Positions 32,095 through 40,162 of a DNA stretch of 40,866 bases are shown piece after piece. This DNA is from Acidovorax sp. CF316 (lineage in GTDB: Bacteria; Pseudomonadota; Gammaproteobacteria; Burkholderiales; Burkholderiaceae_C), in NCBI RefSeq assembly GCF_000276605.1, contig NZ_AKJX01000008.1, forward strand, positions 1 through 40,866. Reading direction: 5' to 3'. Under the pieces are notes generated by a model. It was not told the origin of the DNA. It searched no databases and saw nothing but the letters and a program-made list of their open reading frames with translations. Within the stretch, counting starts at the first letter, position 1. Each line of letters begins with the position of its first letter. Made by a program: the position numbers and the translations under genes.

Positions 32095-32955
32095 TCAGTT
32101 CGGTGCCGCCGGGACACCGCCTGGCACCAGGCGCTGCTCGGGCTGCTGCCCTGCCAGGCTTTGCGCGGGGCGGCGCAGGGTGGCGTCGAACGGGTGGATG
32201 CGCGGACCGATGGCAGCGGCCTCGCGCTTGAGCAGCTCCACCACCGTGGGCAGGCGGTCTTCGTTGAGGCGCGCCGAGATGGTGCCCACGCTGAGCGCGG
32301 CCACGGCGCGGCCCTCGCGGTCGAGCACGGGCACGCCCACGCCGGCCATGCCTTCCAGCAGGCCGGTATTGCGGGCGGCATAGCCGGTCTGGCGCACGCG
32401 CTCGATCTCGGTGCGCAGGTAGACCTCGTCGTACACGCCGTACTCGCGCACGCGCGACAGGTTGAAGCGGATCACCTCTTCGCGCTCGGCCTCGGGCAAA
32501 AAGGCCAGGATGGACAGCGCCCCCTGCCCCACCCCCAGCGCCACCCGGCCGCCGATGTCCCCGGTGAAGGAGCGGATCGGGAACGGCCCCTCGCTGCGGT
32601 CCAGGCAGATCGCATCGAAACCGCTGCGCACCAAAAGGAAGATGCTGTCGCCCAGGCTCGCGCTCAGGCGCAGCAGCGCGGGCCGGCACAGGCTGCGCAG
32701 GTCGCCCGGGTTGCCGGCCTTGGCCGCCAGGGCGAAGAACTCGGTGGACAGGCGGTAGAGCTTGCTGCGCTCGTCCTGCTCGGCCATGCCCTCTGCGACC
32801 AGTGACTGCAGCAAACGGTGCGTCGTGCCCTGGGTCAGGCCCACGGCGCGCGCCAATTGGGTGACGCGCCCCCCCTCGGCCTGCACCTCGGCCAGAGCCC
32901 GGATGACGGCAAACATGCGGGGCACGCCGCCCGTGGAGGTGGAAGCTGGTTCCAT
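32095..32955 (-). CDS. IclR-family transcriptional regulator
   Basis: A 286-residue IclR regulator. The winged helix-turn-helix covers about 10-72 (VPRMFAVIRALAEVQAEGGRVTQLARAVGLTQGTTHRLLQSL and LYRLSTEFFALA). The effector domain follows from about 85 with SIFLLVRSGFDAICLDR, VALGVGQGALSILAFLP and GVGVPVLDREGRAVAALSVGTISARL, the GAF-like IclR ligand core. ATG at 32955 is chosen over one nine codons upstream because an AGGAG ribosome-binding site lies seven bases before it. It is divergent from the transporter-dehydrogenase operon. The shared region carries TGGAAT/ATTCCA half-sites of the IclR type, so it most likely controls that operon and itself. Confidence 0.94.
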   Translation of the reverse strand: MEPASTSTGGVPRMFAVIRALAEVQAEGGRVTQLARAVGLTQGTTHRLLQSLVAEGMAEQDERSKLYRLSTEFFALAAKAGNPGDLRSLCRPALLRLSASLGDSIFLLVRSGFDAICLDRSEGPFPIRSFTGDIGGRVALGVGQGALSILAFLPEAEREEVIRFNLSRVREYGVYDEVYLRTEIERVRQTGYAARNTGLLEGMAGVGVPVLDREGRAVAALSVGTISARLNEDRLPTVVELLKREAAAIGPRIHPFDATLRRPAQSLAGQQPEQRLVPGGVPAAPN

Positions 32956-32993
32956 GCACTGCTCCTGTGGAATAGATGGCATTTTGAAGGTCC

Positions 32994-33023
32994 ATCATAT
33001 TCCATTAAACGGAATAAATTCAA
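32994..33023 (-). promoter_or_regulatory. Candidate promoter of the IclR gene
   Basis: On the minus strand, -35 TTGAAT (33023-33018), 18-base spacer and -10 TATGAT (32999-32994). The -10 and spacer overlap the left arm of the 32998-33046 inverted repeat, consistent with autoregulation. Confidence 0.55.
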
Positions 33024-33046
33024 TAAATATTCTGATTAATGGAATA
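32998..33046. promoter_or_regulatory. Eleven-base inverted repeat, probable IclR operator
   Basis: TATTCCATTAA (32998-33008) and TTAATGGAATA (33036-33046) are perfect reverse complements 27 bases apart. They sit in an AT-rich island unlike the surrounding GC-rich DNA. A third half-site, CGGAAT, is at 33010-33015 and a fourth, TGGAAT, at 32968-32973. The half-sites resemble IclR-family targets (TGGAAA/TTTCCA type). Confidence 0.65.
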
Positions 33047-33206
33047 CCCGATGCGAACTGGCCTGATTACTGCAATACATTGAATCGAAAGCGCAAGACA
33101 GTCCACGGGATGCCAACCCCCTGCACCGCCCCGGTGCAGACAGGGAACAGGCACCACAGCGACTGCCGCAGCGCGGCGATGAAACAGCGACCAGAAAGGC
33201 CCGTGC

Positions 33207-34298
33207 ATGTCCTTCCTTCAACTCACTGACGTGACCAAGTTCTACGGCAGCACCTGCGCGGTGCAGGCCATGAACCTGGCGGTGGAAAAAGGCGAATTCG
33301 TGTCACTGCTGGGCCCTTCGGGCTGCGGCAAGACCACCACCTTGCAGATGGTGGCGGGCTTCGAGGCGGTGAGCAGCGGCCGCATCGAACTCGACGGGCG
33401 CGACATCACGCACGCCAAGGCCAACACGCGCGGCCTGGGGATCGTGTTCCAGAGCTACGCCCTGTTCCCGCACATGACGGTGGCCGACAACGTGAGCTTC
33501 GGCCTGGAGATGCGCAAGGTGGGGAAGGCCGAGCGCAAGGAGCGCGTGGCCCAGGCCCTGGGGCTGGTGCACCTGGAGGCCCACGCCACGCGCTACCCGC
33601 GCGAGCTATCCGGCGGCCAGCGCCAGCGCGTGGCGCTGGCGCGCGCGCTGGTGATCGAGCCACCCGTGCTGCTGCTCGACGAGCCCCTGTCCAACCTCGA
33701 TGCCAAGCTGCGCGAGGAGATGCAGTTCGAGCTGCGCCAGATCCAGCGCAAGGTGGGCACGACCACGGTGATGGTCACGCACGACCAGAGCGAGGCCATG
33801 TCCATCAGCGACCGCGTGGTGGTGATGGAGGCCGGCCGCGCCACGCAGATCGACCACCCGCACCGCGTCTACGAGCACCCGCGCACGCGCTTCATCTCCA
33901 CCTTCGTGGGCAAGGCCAACCTGCTGCCCGGCAAGGTCACGGCCAGCGGCACTGAGCGCACCCACGTGGCCGTGGGTTCGCTGGCCGTGCAGGTGGAGGG
34001 CCCGGCGTTCCGGCCCGGCGCCGCCGTGCTGCTCAGCGTGCGGCCCGAAAAGCTGCAGCTGGTGCCTGCCGTCCAGGGCCGGCTCGACGGCGAGGTGGGC
34101 GAGCGCTTCTTCCTGGGCAGCCAGTGGCTGTACCGCGTGGCCACACCCGTGGGCGACCTGATGGTGCTGGCCCCCAACGATGGCCGCAACGCGCTGAACG
34201 AAGGTGACCGCACCGGCGTGGACTGGCCCGACCACTGCATGCGCCTGCTGCTGGCCGACGAAGACAGCGCATTGCACGACGCCAAGGTGGCCGCATGA
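33207..34298 (+). CDS. ABC transporter ATPase, PotA-like
   Basis: A 363-residue ATPase powering import by the adjacent permeases. Walker A is GPSGCGKTT at 36-44, Q-loop Gln82 (FQSYALFPHMT), the signature LSGGQ at 134-138, Walker B LLLDEP at 155-160 and the switch His192 (VTHDQSEAM). A C-terminal TOBE-type regulatory domain follows from about 250 (VLLSVRPEKLQL), as in PotA and FbpC. It is the first gene of the operon, divergent from iclR with a 251-base control region, and overlaps the first permease by four bases (ATGA). Specificity is set by the binding protein at the end of the operon. Confidence 0.95.
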   Translation: MSFLQLTDVTKFYGSTCAVQAMNLAVEKGEFVSLLGPSGCGKTTTLQMVAGFEAVSSGRIELDGRDITHAKANTRGLGIVFQSYALFPHMTVADNVSFGLEMRKVGKAERKERVAQALGLVHLEAHATRYPRELSGGQRQRVALARALVIEPPVLLLDEPLSNLDAKLREEMQFELRQIQRKVGTTTVMVTHDQSEAMSISDRVVVMEAGRATQIDHPHRVYEHPRTRFISTFVGKANLLPGKVTASGTERTHVAVGSLAVQVEGPAFRPGAAVLLSVRPEKLQLVPAVQGRLDGEVGERFFLGSQWLYRVATPVGDLMVLAPNDGRNALNEGDRTGVDWPDHCMRLLLADEDSALHDAKVAA

Positions 34299-35155
34299 CC
34301 AGCGCTGCACGCAAGGCCGTGCCCTGGTGGCTCTCGGGCCCGGCACTGCTGCTGTTCACCGCGCTGCTGCTGGTGCCGCTGGCGCTCACGGCCGTGCTGT
34401 CGTTCAACGCCTTCGACCCGGCCACGGGCGTGAAGGCCGGCGAGTACACGCTGGAGCACTACGCCCACGTCTTCGCCGATTCGTACTACCACGCCATCTT
34501 CTGGCGCACCTTCTGGATCTCGGCCCTGGTCACGCTGATCTGCGTGCTCGTCGGCGCGCCCGAGGCCTATATCCTGAGCCGCATGCGCAACCCCTGGCGC
34601 TCGGTGCTGCTGCTGGTGGTGCTGGCACCGCTGCTGGTGTCGGTGGTGGTGCGGGCCTTCGGCTGGAGCATGCTGCTCGGGCCCGAGGGCCTGGTCAACG
34701 GCACGCTCAGGCTCGTCGGCATCGGCCCGGTGAAGATGCTCTACACCGAGATCGCCGTCATCATCGCCCTGGTGCATGTGATGCTGCCCTTCATGGTGAT
34801 CCCCGTGTGGACCTCGCTGCAAAAGCTCGACCCCGGCGTGCAGAACGCCGCGCTGTCGCTCCGGGCATCGCCGTTCACCACGCTGCGCCGCATCGTGCTG
34901 CCGCAGGTGCTGCCGGGCATCCTCTCGGGCAGCCTGATCGTCTTCGGCCTGGCGGCCAGCTCCTTCGCCATCCCCGGCCTGCTCGGTGGGCGGCGCCTGA
35001 AGATGGTGGCCACCGTGGTCTACGACGAATACCTGCACGAGCTGAACTGGCCCCTGGGCGCCGCCGTGGCCCTGACCCTGCTGGTGGCCAACCTGGTGGT
35101 GATGCTCAGCTACAACCGCCTGGTCGAGGGCCGCTACAAGAAGGCACTGGGATGA
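34295..35155 (+). CDS. ABC transporter permease, PotB-like
   Basis: A 286-residue inner-membrane permease with about six hydrophobic helices (first at 15-36, LLLFTALLLVPLALTAVLSF). The cytoplasmic coupling loop that docks the ATPase is recognisable as NAALSLRASPFTTLRRIVLPQVLPG at about 188-212 (the EAA motif). Wording and position resemble the spermidine/putrescine PotB group. Its start overlaps the ATPase stop (ATGA). A ten-codon frame at its end contains the ribosome-binding site of the second permease and is not regarded as a gene. Confidence 0.93.
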   Translation: MTSAARKAVPWWLSGPALLLFTALLLVPLALTAVLSFNAFDPATGVKAGEYTLEHYAHVFADSYYHAIFWRTFWISALVTLICVLVGAPEAYILSRMRNPWRSVLLLVVLAPLLVSVVVRAFGWSMLLGPEGLVNGTLRLVGIGPVKMLYTEIAVIIALVHVMLPFMVIPVWTSLQKLDPGVQNAALSLRASPFTTLRRIVLPQVLPGILSGSLIVFGLAASSFAIPGLLGGRRLKMVATVVYDEYLHELNWPLGAAVALTLLVANLVVMLSYNRLVEGRYKKALG

Positions 35156-35183
35156 CGACGCAGAGCCCGCAGGAAATCTGACC

Positions 35184-35978
35184 ATGCAAAAAAACGGCCC
35201 CATCGCCCTGGCGTTCAACGCCCTCGTCATCGCCTTCATGCTCGCCCCCCTGCTGGTCGTGTGCGTGGTGGCCTTCACGCCCGAAAACACGCTGACCCTG
35301 CCGACCACCGCGTTCTCGCTGCGCTGGTTCAAGGCGGTGTTCGACCACCCCGACTTCGTGCAGTCGTTCTGGAACAGCCTGTGGCTGGCGCTCGCGTCGG
35401 CGACGCTGGCCACGGTGCTGGCCGTGCCTGCGGGTATCGCCATCACGCGCTACGAATTCCCGGGCCGTGGCTTTCTCAACGGCCTGTTCCTGTCGCCGCT
35501 GATCATTCCGCACCTGGTGCTGGGCGTGGCCCTCTTGCGCCTGTTCGCGCTGGTGGGCGGCACGGGCAGCTTCGGCTGGCTGGTGCTGGCCCATGCCCTG
35601 ATCGTCACGCCCTACACGCTGCGCCTGGTGGTGGCGGCGCTGGTCGGGTTCGACCGCAGTGCCGAACACGCGGCGCTGTCGCTCGGTGCCAGCCAGGCCA
35701 CGGTGTTCACGCGCATCACGCTGCCCATGATCCTGCCGGGCGTCACCGGCGGGTGGATGCTGGCCTTCATCAACAGCTTCGACGAGGTGACCATGTCGAT
35801 CTTCGTCACCTCGCCGAGCACGGTGACGCTGCCCGTGCGCATGTACATGTACGCCACCGAGTCCATCGACCCGCTGATGGCCGCCGTGTCGGCCCTGATG
35901 GTGGCCGTGACCGCGGTTGCCATGGTACTGCTCGACCGCGTCTATGGCCTGGACCGCGTCCTCGTGGGACGCAAGTAA
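35184..35978 (+). CDS. ABC transporter permease, PotC-like
   Basis: The partner permease, 264 residues with about six helices (first at 10-30, FNALVIAFMLAPLLVVCVVAF). Its EAA loop is EHAALSLGASQATVFTRITLPMILPGV near 160-185, and MLAFINSFDEVTMSIFVTSPSTVTLPVRMY is the conserved late helix region of PotC. GCAGGAAATC ahead of the ATG is the ribosome-binding site. The 2Fe-2S subunit gene begins three bases after its stop, so transport and oxidation genes are tightly linked. Confidence 0.93.
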   Translation: MQKNGPIALAFNALVIAFMLAPLLVVCVVAFTPENTLTLPTTAFSLRWFKAVFDHPDFVQSFWNSLWLALASATLATVLAVPAGIAITRYEFPGRGFLNGLFLSPLIIPHLVLGVALLRLFALVGGTGSFGWLVLAHALIVTPYTLRLVVAALVGFDRSAEHAALSLGASQATVFTRITLPMILPGVTGGWMLAFINSFDEVTMSIFVTSPSTVTLPVRMYMYATESIDPLMAAVSALMVAVTAVAMVLLDRVYGLDRVLVGRK

Positions 35979-35981
35979 GCC

Positions 35982-36296
35982 ATGGCCATGACGATGACCT
36001 CCCCTGCTTCGCCGCTGCTGCGCCGTGTGGCCGAAACCACGCGCCAGGCCGTGCCCTTCGTGCTCGACGGCCAGCCGGCCAGCGCGCTCGAAGGCGACAC
36101 CGTGCTCACCGCCATCCTCACCCTGCAGGCGCGGCTGCGCCACAACGAGTTCAGCCACGAGCCCCGCGCGGGCTTTTGCATGATGGGCGCCTGCCAGGAC
36201 TGCTGGGTGCAGACCGAGGGCGGCGAGCGCCTGCGCGCCTGCGCCACCTTCATACAGCCGGGCATGGCCCTGCGCACCCAGGAAGGCGCGGCATGA
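35982..36296 (+). CDS. (2Fe-2S) subunit of an HcnA/opine-oxidase-type dehydrogenase
   Basis: A 104-residue ferredoxin-like subunit. The cluster cysteines are Cys66, Cys71, Cys74 (GFCMMGACQDC) and Cys87 (RAC), the pattern of the fer2_4 domain found in HcnA, sarcosine-oxidase alpha N-termini and D-hydroxyproline dehydrogenase gamma subunits. VPFVLDGQPASALEGDTVLTAIL is the usual opening beta-grasp. It is expected to pass electrons between the two flavin subunits encoded next. The stop overlaps the next start (ATGA), and it starts three bases after the permease gene. Confidence 0.92.
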   Translation: MAMTMTSPASPLLRRVAETTRQAVPFVLDGQPASALEGDTVLTAILTLQARLRHNEFSHEPRAGFCMMGACQDCWVQTEGGERLRACATFIQPGMALRTQEGAA

Positions 36297-37693
36297 GCGA
36301 GCGCACGACCCTGCAGGCCGTGGTCGTGGGTGCGGGCCCCGCCGGCATACGCGCCGCGCAGACCCTGGCCGCCCATGGCGTGCGACCCGTGCTGCTCGAC
36401 GAATCGGCGCGCGGCGGCGGCCAGATCTACCGGCGCCCGCCCGCGCACTTCGCACGCCCGGCCTCGGCCCTGTACGGCACCGAAGCAGCGCGCGCCACGG
36501 CCGTGCATGCCGCGCTCGACGGCATGGCAGGAGAGATCGACTACCACCCCGACAGCCTGGTGTGGAACGCCCAGGGCGGCCTGCTCGATGTGCTGCACGG
36601 CCCCACGCAGACCACGCGCACCGTGCCCTACGGCCCGCTCATCGTGGCCAGCGGCGCCGCCGACCGCGTGCTGCCCGTGCCGGGCTGGACCCTGCCCGGC
36701 GTCTACAGCCTGGGCGGCGCCCAGGTGGCGCTCAAGTTCCAGGGCTGCACCATCGGCAGCCGCGTGGTGCTGATGGGCACCGGCCCGCTGCTGTACCTGG
36801 TGGCCTACCAGTACGCACGCGCCGGTACCACCGTGGCCGCCGTGCTGGACACCGCGCGCCTGGCCGACCAGGTGGCCGCCGTGCCGGCCCTGCTGACCCA
36901 GCCCGCCACCTTCGCCAAGGGCGTGTACTACGTGGGCTGGCTGCGCGCGCATGGCGTGCCCATCCACACCGGCGTGCGCCCCGTGCGCGTGCTCGGCAGC
37001 GAGCGCGTGGAGGGCGTGGTGTGGAGTGACGGCACCCGCGAGCACACGCTGGCCTGCGATGCCGTGGGCCTGGGCTACGCCCTGCGCTCCGAGACCCAGC
37101 TGGCCGACCTGCTGGGCTGCCGCTTTGCCTGGGCGCCCCTGCACCGCGTCCACCTGCCCGAGCGCGATGCCGCGGGCCGCACCAGCGTGGCCAACGTCTA
37201 CCTGGCCGGCGACGGCGCGGGCATCATGGGCGCCGATGCGGCCGAGTGGGCCGGCGAGCGCGCTGCGCTGGCCTTGCTGGCCGACCAGGGCATGGCGGTG
37301 GATGCGGCCCGCGCGCAGGCGCTCGAAGACAGGCTCGCCCACCTGCAGCGCTTTCGCGAAGGGCTGGAGCGCGCCTTTCCCTTCCCGGCCGACTGGGCCG
37401 CGCATGCACCCGACGATCTGGTCGTGTGCCGCTGCGAGAATGTCACCGCGGGCCAGTTGCGCGAGACCGTGCGCGAGGCCGGCGCCGACGAGATGAACCG
37501 CCTGAAGGCCTTGACCCGCGTCGGCATGGGCCGCTGCCAGGGCCGCAGCTGCGGGGTGGCGGCGACGGAGATCCTGGCCCATGCAACCGGCAAGCCGGTG
37601 GAGCTGGTGGGCCGGCTGCGCGGCCAGGCCCCGATCAAGCCCATTCCCATCCACCTGCAGGCCGCCAGCCCGCACCACGGAACCGCAGCATGA
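36293..37693 (+). CDS. NAD(P)/FAD-type dehydrogenase subunit with C-terminal [2Fe-2S] domain (HcnB/OoxA-like)
   Basis: A 466-residue flavoprotein. The N-terminal dinucleotide fold is VVVGAGPAGIRAAQTLAAHG (10-29) with GGGQIYRRP; a second GTGPL fold is at 162-166. FAD contacts are at VYLAGDGAGIMGA (302-314). The C-terminal BFD-like domain has cysteines 379 and 381 (CRCENV) and 415 and 420 (GMGRCQGRSCG) for a second iron-sulfur cluster. This arrangement is that of HcnB, OoxA and dye-linked proline/hydroxyproline dehydrogenase alpha subunits. The ATG at 36293 overlaps the upstream stop; the longer open frame lies in another gene. It ends in a four-base overlap with the third subunit. Confidence 0.92.
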   Translation: MSERTTLQAVVVGAGPAGIRAAQTLAAHGVRPVLLDESARGGGQIYRRPPAHFARPASALYGTEAARATAVHAALDGMAGEIDYHPDSLVWNAQGGLLDVLHGPTQTTRTVPYGPLIVASGAADRVLPVPGWTLPGVYSLGGAQVALKFQGCTIGSRVVLMGTGPLLYLVAYQYARAGTTVAAVLDTARLADQVAAVPALLTQPATFAKGVYYVGWLRAHGVPIHTGVRPVRVLGSERVEGVVWSDGTREHTLACDAVGLGYALRSETQLADLLGCRFAWAPLHRVHLPERDAAGRTSVANVYLAGDGAGIMGADAAEWAGERAALALLADQGMAVDAARAQALEDRLAHLQRFREGLERAFPFPADWAAHAPDDLVVCRCENVTAGQLRETVREAGADEMNRLKALTRVGMGRCQGRSCGVAATEILAHATGKPVELVGRLRGQAPIKPIPIHLQAASPHHGTAA

Positions 37694-38862
37694 GCACCGC
37701 CACGCCAACCCTGACCAGCAGCCCGCGGGTGCTGGACACCGATGTCGCCATCGTCGGTGGCGGCATCGTGGGCGCATCGGCCGCGTTGGCGCTGCGCCGC
37801 CGGGGTGTGGACGTGGTGCTGCTCGAACGCGACCTGTGCGGCTCGCGCTCCAGCGGCGTGAACTATGGCGGTGTGCGCCGCCAGGGCCGGCCGGTGAGCC
37901 AGCTGCCGCTGGCGCAGCGCGCCCACGAGATCTGGGGCCGCCTGCCCGCGCTGCTGGGCACCGATGGCGAGTACCAGCGCACCGGCCATTTCAAGATCGC
38001 GCGCAGCGAGGCCGACCTGGCCTCGCTGGAGAAGTACCAGGCGATGAGCCGCGACTTCGGGCTCGGGATCGAGCTGCTGTCGGGCGCCCGCCTGCGCGAG
38101 CGCTGCCCCTGGCTCGGAGGCCGCGCCGTGGGCGGGTCACTGTGCCCCGACGACGGGCAGGCCAACCCGCGCTTGGTGTCACCCGCGTTCGCCCTGGCGG
38201 CGCGGCGCGCGGGCGCGCACATCTTCGAGCGCACGCCGCTCGATGCGGTGGAGCACGATGGCCGGCAGTTCACGCTGCACTCGGGGCAGCAGTTGCAGGT
38301 GCGCGCGCCCGTGCTGATCAACTGCGCCGGCGCCTGGGCCGGCCCGCTGGCGGCGCAGTTCGGCGAGGCCGTGCCGTTGCGCTCGGGCCACCCGGCAATG
38401 GCGGTGACCGAGCCCCTGCCCTATTTCATGCAATGGAGCCTGGGCGTGGAAGGCGGCGGCATCTACTGCCGCCAGGTGGCGCGCGGCAACCTGGTGCTGG
38501 GCGGTGGATCCGGCGTGGCGCTGGACGGCGACCGCGCCCGCTCTGAGCGCAGCGCCATTGCGGCGCTGGCGGTGCAGGCCATCGAGCTGCTGCCGGCACT
38601 CAAGCATGCCCATTTCATCCGTACCTGGAGCGGTACCGAGGGCTACCTGCCCGACCGCCAGCCGGTGCTGGACACCAGCCGCACCACGCCCGGACTCATC
38701 CACGGCTTCGGCTTTGCGGGGGCGGGTTTCCAGATCGGCCCCGCGGTGGGCGAGGTGCTGGCCGAACTCGCACGCGACGGGCGCAGCAGCACGCCCACCG
38801 ACGCCTTTGCCATTGACCGATTCGCCACCGCAGATGCGCCAGCGGCCGCAGCTGCCCATTGA
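37690..38862 (+). CDS. FAD-dependent amine/amino-acid dehydrogenase subunit (HcnC/OoxB-like)
   Basis: A 390-residue DAO-fold flavoprotein, expected to be the substrate-oxidising subunit. VAIVGGGIVGASAALALRRRGVDVVLLER (19-47) binds FAD; CGSRSSGVNYGGVRRQG follows, then CPDDGQANPRLVSPAFALAA and SGTEGYLPDRQPVLDTS near the C-terminus, and FGFAGAGFQIGPAVGEVLAEL closes the site. The overall pattern matches HcnC, opine oxidase B and proline-type dehydrogenases. The three subunit genes are overlapped by ATGA junctions, which favours equal synthesis of a complex. The natural substrate (an opine, imino acid, D-amino acid or amine) cannot be read from the sequence. Confidence 0.92.
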   Translation: MSTATPTLTSSPRVLDTDVAIVGGGIVGASAALALRRRGVDVVLLERDLCGSRSSGVNYGGVRRQGRPVSQLPLAQRAHEIWGRLPALLGTDGEYQRTGHFKIARSEADLASLEKYQAMSRDFGLGIELLSGARLRERCPWLGGRAVGGSLCPDDGQANPRLVSPAFALAARRAGAHIFERTPLDAVEHDGRQFTLHSGQQLQVRAPVLINCAGAWAGPLAAQFGEAVPLRSGHPAMAVTEPLPYFMQWSLGVEGGGIYCRQVARGNLVLGGGSGVALDGDRARSERSAIAALAVQAIELLPALKHAHFIRTWSGTEGYLPDRQPVLDTSRTTPGLIHGFGFAGAGFQIGPAVGEVLAELARDGRSSTPTDAFAIDRFATADAPAAAAAH

Positions 38863-38909
38863 TCCCCATCCCCTGCCCGCTACCGACTACAACCTGAAAG
38901 GAAAGACCC

Positions 38910-39977
38910 ATGACCTCTTCTCGCCAGACCTCTTTTCTGCGCCGCGCGCTGCCCGCGGCCGCTGCAGCAGTGACGCTGGCCGCCAGCGGCATGGCCGGGG
39001 CGCAGACGAAAACGATCTACATCGGCATGAACGGCGGCACGATGGAGAAGGCGTACACGCAGTACGTCTTCCCGGCCTTCGAGAAGCTGCACGGCGCCAA
39101 GGTGGTGGTGGTGCCGGGCACCTCCTCGGACATCCTGGCCAAGGCGCAGGCCAACAAGGACAAGCCGCAGATGCACGTGATGTTCCTCGACGACGGCATC
39201 ATGGTGCGCGCCATGGGCATGGGCCTGTGCCAGAAGCAGCGGCCCAACCCGCACCTCGCCGAGATCTACCCGGCCGCCCGTTTCAAGGACGACCTGGCCA
39301 GCGGCGTGAGCCTGGGCATGACCGGCATTGCCTACAACACCAAGATGTTCACCGAGAAGGGCTGGGCACCGCCGACCTCGTGGATGGACTTCGCCGACCC
39401 CAAGTACAAGGGCAAGGTGGTTTTCCAGTCCATGCCTTCGTCGTCCTTCGGGCTGCATGGCTTCCTGATGTTCAACCGCATCCAGGGCGGCAACGACAAG
39501 AACGTGGAGCCGGGTTTCAACAACTGGGCCAAGACCATCGGCCCGAACGTGCTCGAGTACATCCCGAGCTCGGCCAAGATCTCGGAGATGGTGCAGACCG
39601 GCGAGGCTGCGATGTTCCCGCTCACGCCAACGGCCGTGGCCGCGCTCAAGACCAAGGGCATCCCGGTGGAGTACGCGCAGCCCAAGGAGGGCTCGGTGGT
39701 GCTGATGGTGGGCCAGTGCGTGATCGCCAACAACAGCGAACCCGAGCTGGCGCAAAAGCTCGCCGAGTTCCTGCTGAGCCCGCTGGCCCAGGCCAATGTG
39801 CTGCAGTTCGGCGCCCAGATCCCCACCAACCCCAAGGCCCCGGCCGTGGGCGAAGGGGCAGCCCAGGTGGCCCAGATCAGCCAGTGGATGAAGAATGCCG
39901 TGACGCTGGACTGGGATGCCGTGAACGCCAACCGCCCCGCCTGGAACGCGCGCTGGAACAAGACCGTCGAGCGCTGA
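38910..39977 (+). CDS. Periplasmic binding protein, polyamine/Fe-type (family 1 PotD-like)
   Basis: A 355-residue solute-binding protein with a Sec signal peptide (about 1-31, ALPAAAAAVTLAASGMAGA). The mature part opens TKTIYIGMNGGTMEKAYTQYVFPAFEK, a pattern of the extracellular-binding family that includes PotD, and contains GMTGIAYNTKMFTEKGWAPPTSWMDFADPKYKGKV. A strong AAAGGAAAG ribosome-binding site precedes the ATG. It is the last gene of the operon, separated by 47 bases from the dehydrogenase. The reverse position, binding protein last, is unusual; its higher independent ribosome-binding site may secure more product than the enzymes receive. Its ligand should be the substrate of the dehydrogenase. 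Confidence 0.93.
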   Translation: MTSSRQTSFLRRALPAAAAAVTLAASGMAGAQTKTIYIGMNGGTMEKAYTQYVFPAFEKLHGAKVVVVPGTSSDILAKAQANKDKPQMHVMFLDDGIMVRAMGMGLCQKQRPNPHLAEIYPAARFKDDLASGVSLGMTGIAYNTKMFTEKGWAPPTSWMDFADPKYKGKVVFQSMPSSSFGLHGFLMFNRIQGGNDKNVEPGFNNWAKTIGPNVLEYIPSSAKISEMVQTGEAAMFPLTPTAVAALKTKGIPVEYAQPKEGSVVLMVGQCVIANNSEPELAQKLAEFLLSPLAQANVLQFGAQIPTNPKAPAVGEGAAQVAQISQWMKNAVTLDWDAVNANRPAWNARWNKTVER

Positions 39978-40044
39978 TCGGCCTTGGCGGCAGGGGCATG
40001 GCCTGCCCCGCGGCGACCTGGTGGGCCGCGCGGGCAGGCTATCC

Positions 40045-40058
40045 GTGACATATGTCAC
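40045..40058. promoter_or_regulatory. Perfect 14-base palindrome of Crp/Fnr type before the cytochrome gene
   Basis: GTGACATATGTCAC is self-complementary and has the GTGA-N6-TCAC architecture of Crp/Fnr-family targets. It lies 105 bases upstream of the cytochrome start and 68 bases after the binding-protein stop. Confidence 0.55.
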
Positions 40059-40162
40059 CGGGGCCGCCCGCGCCTGGCGCGCGCAGTGCGCCAAACGGCC
40101 TGCAGGACTTCAGAATCCGCTCCATCGAGTTTCTGACCCCCTTCCTACAAGGCTTCCCCACC

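Noticed and set aside
35152..35181. Nine-residue leader peptide between the two permease genes
   Set aside because: It overlaps the stop of the first permease and contains the ribosome-binding site of the second; nothing suggests it is translated for a purpose.
33869..37777. Several long minus-strand frames (about 450-610 codons) opposite the transporter-dehydrogenase operon
   Set aside because: All translate to repetitive His, Gln, Arg and Gly-rich sequence without motifs and are antisense to well-supported genes.
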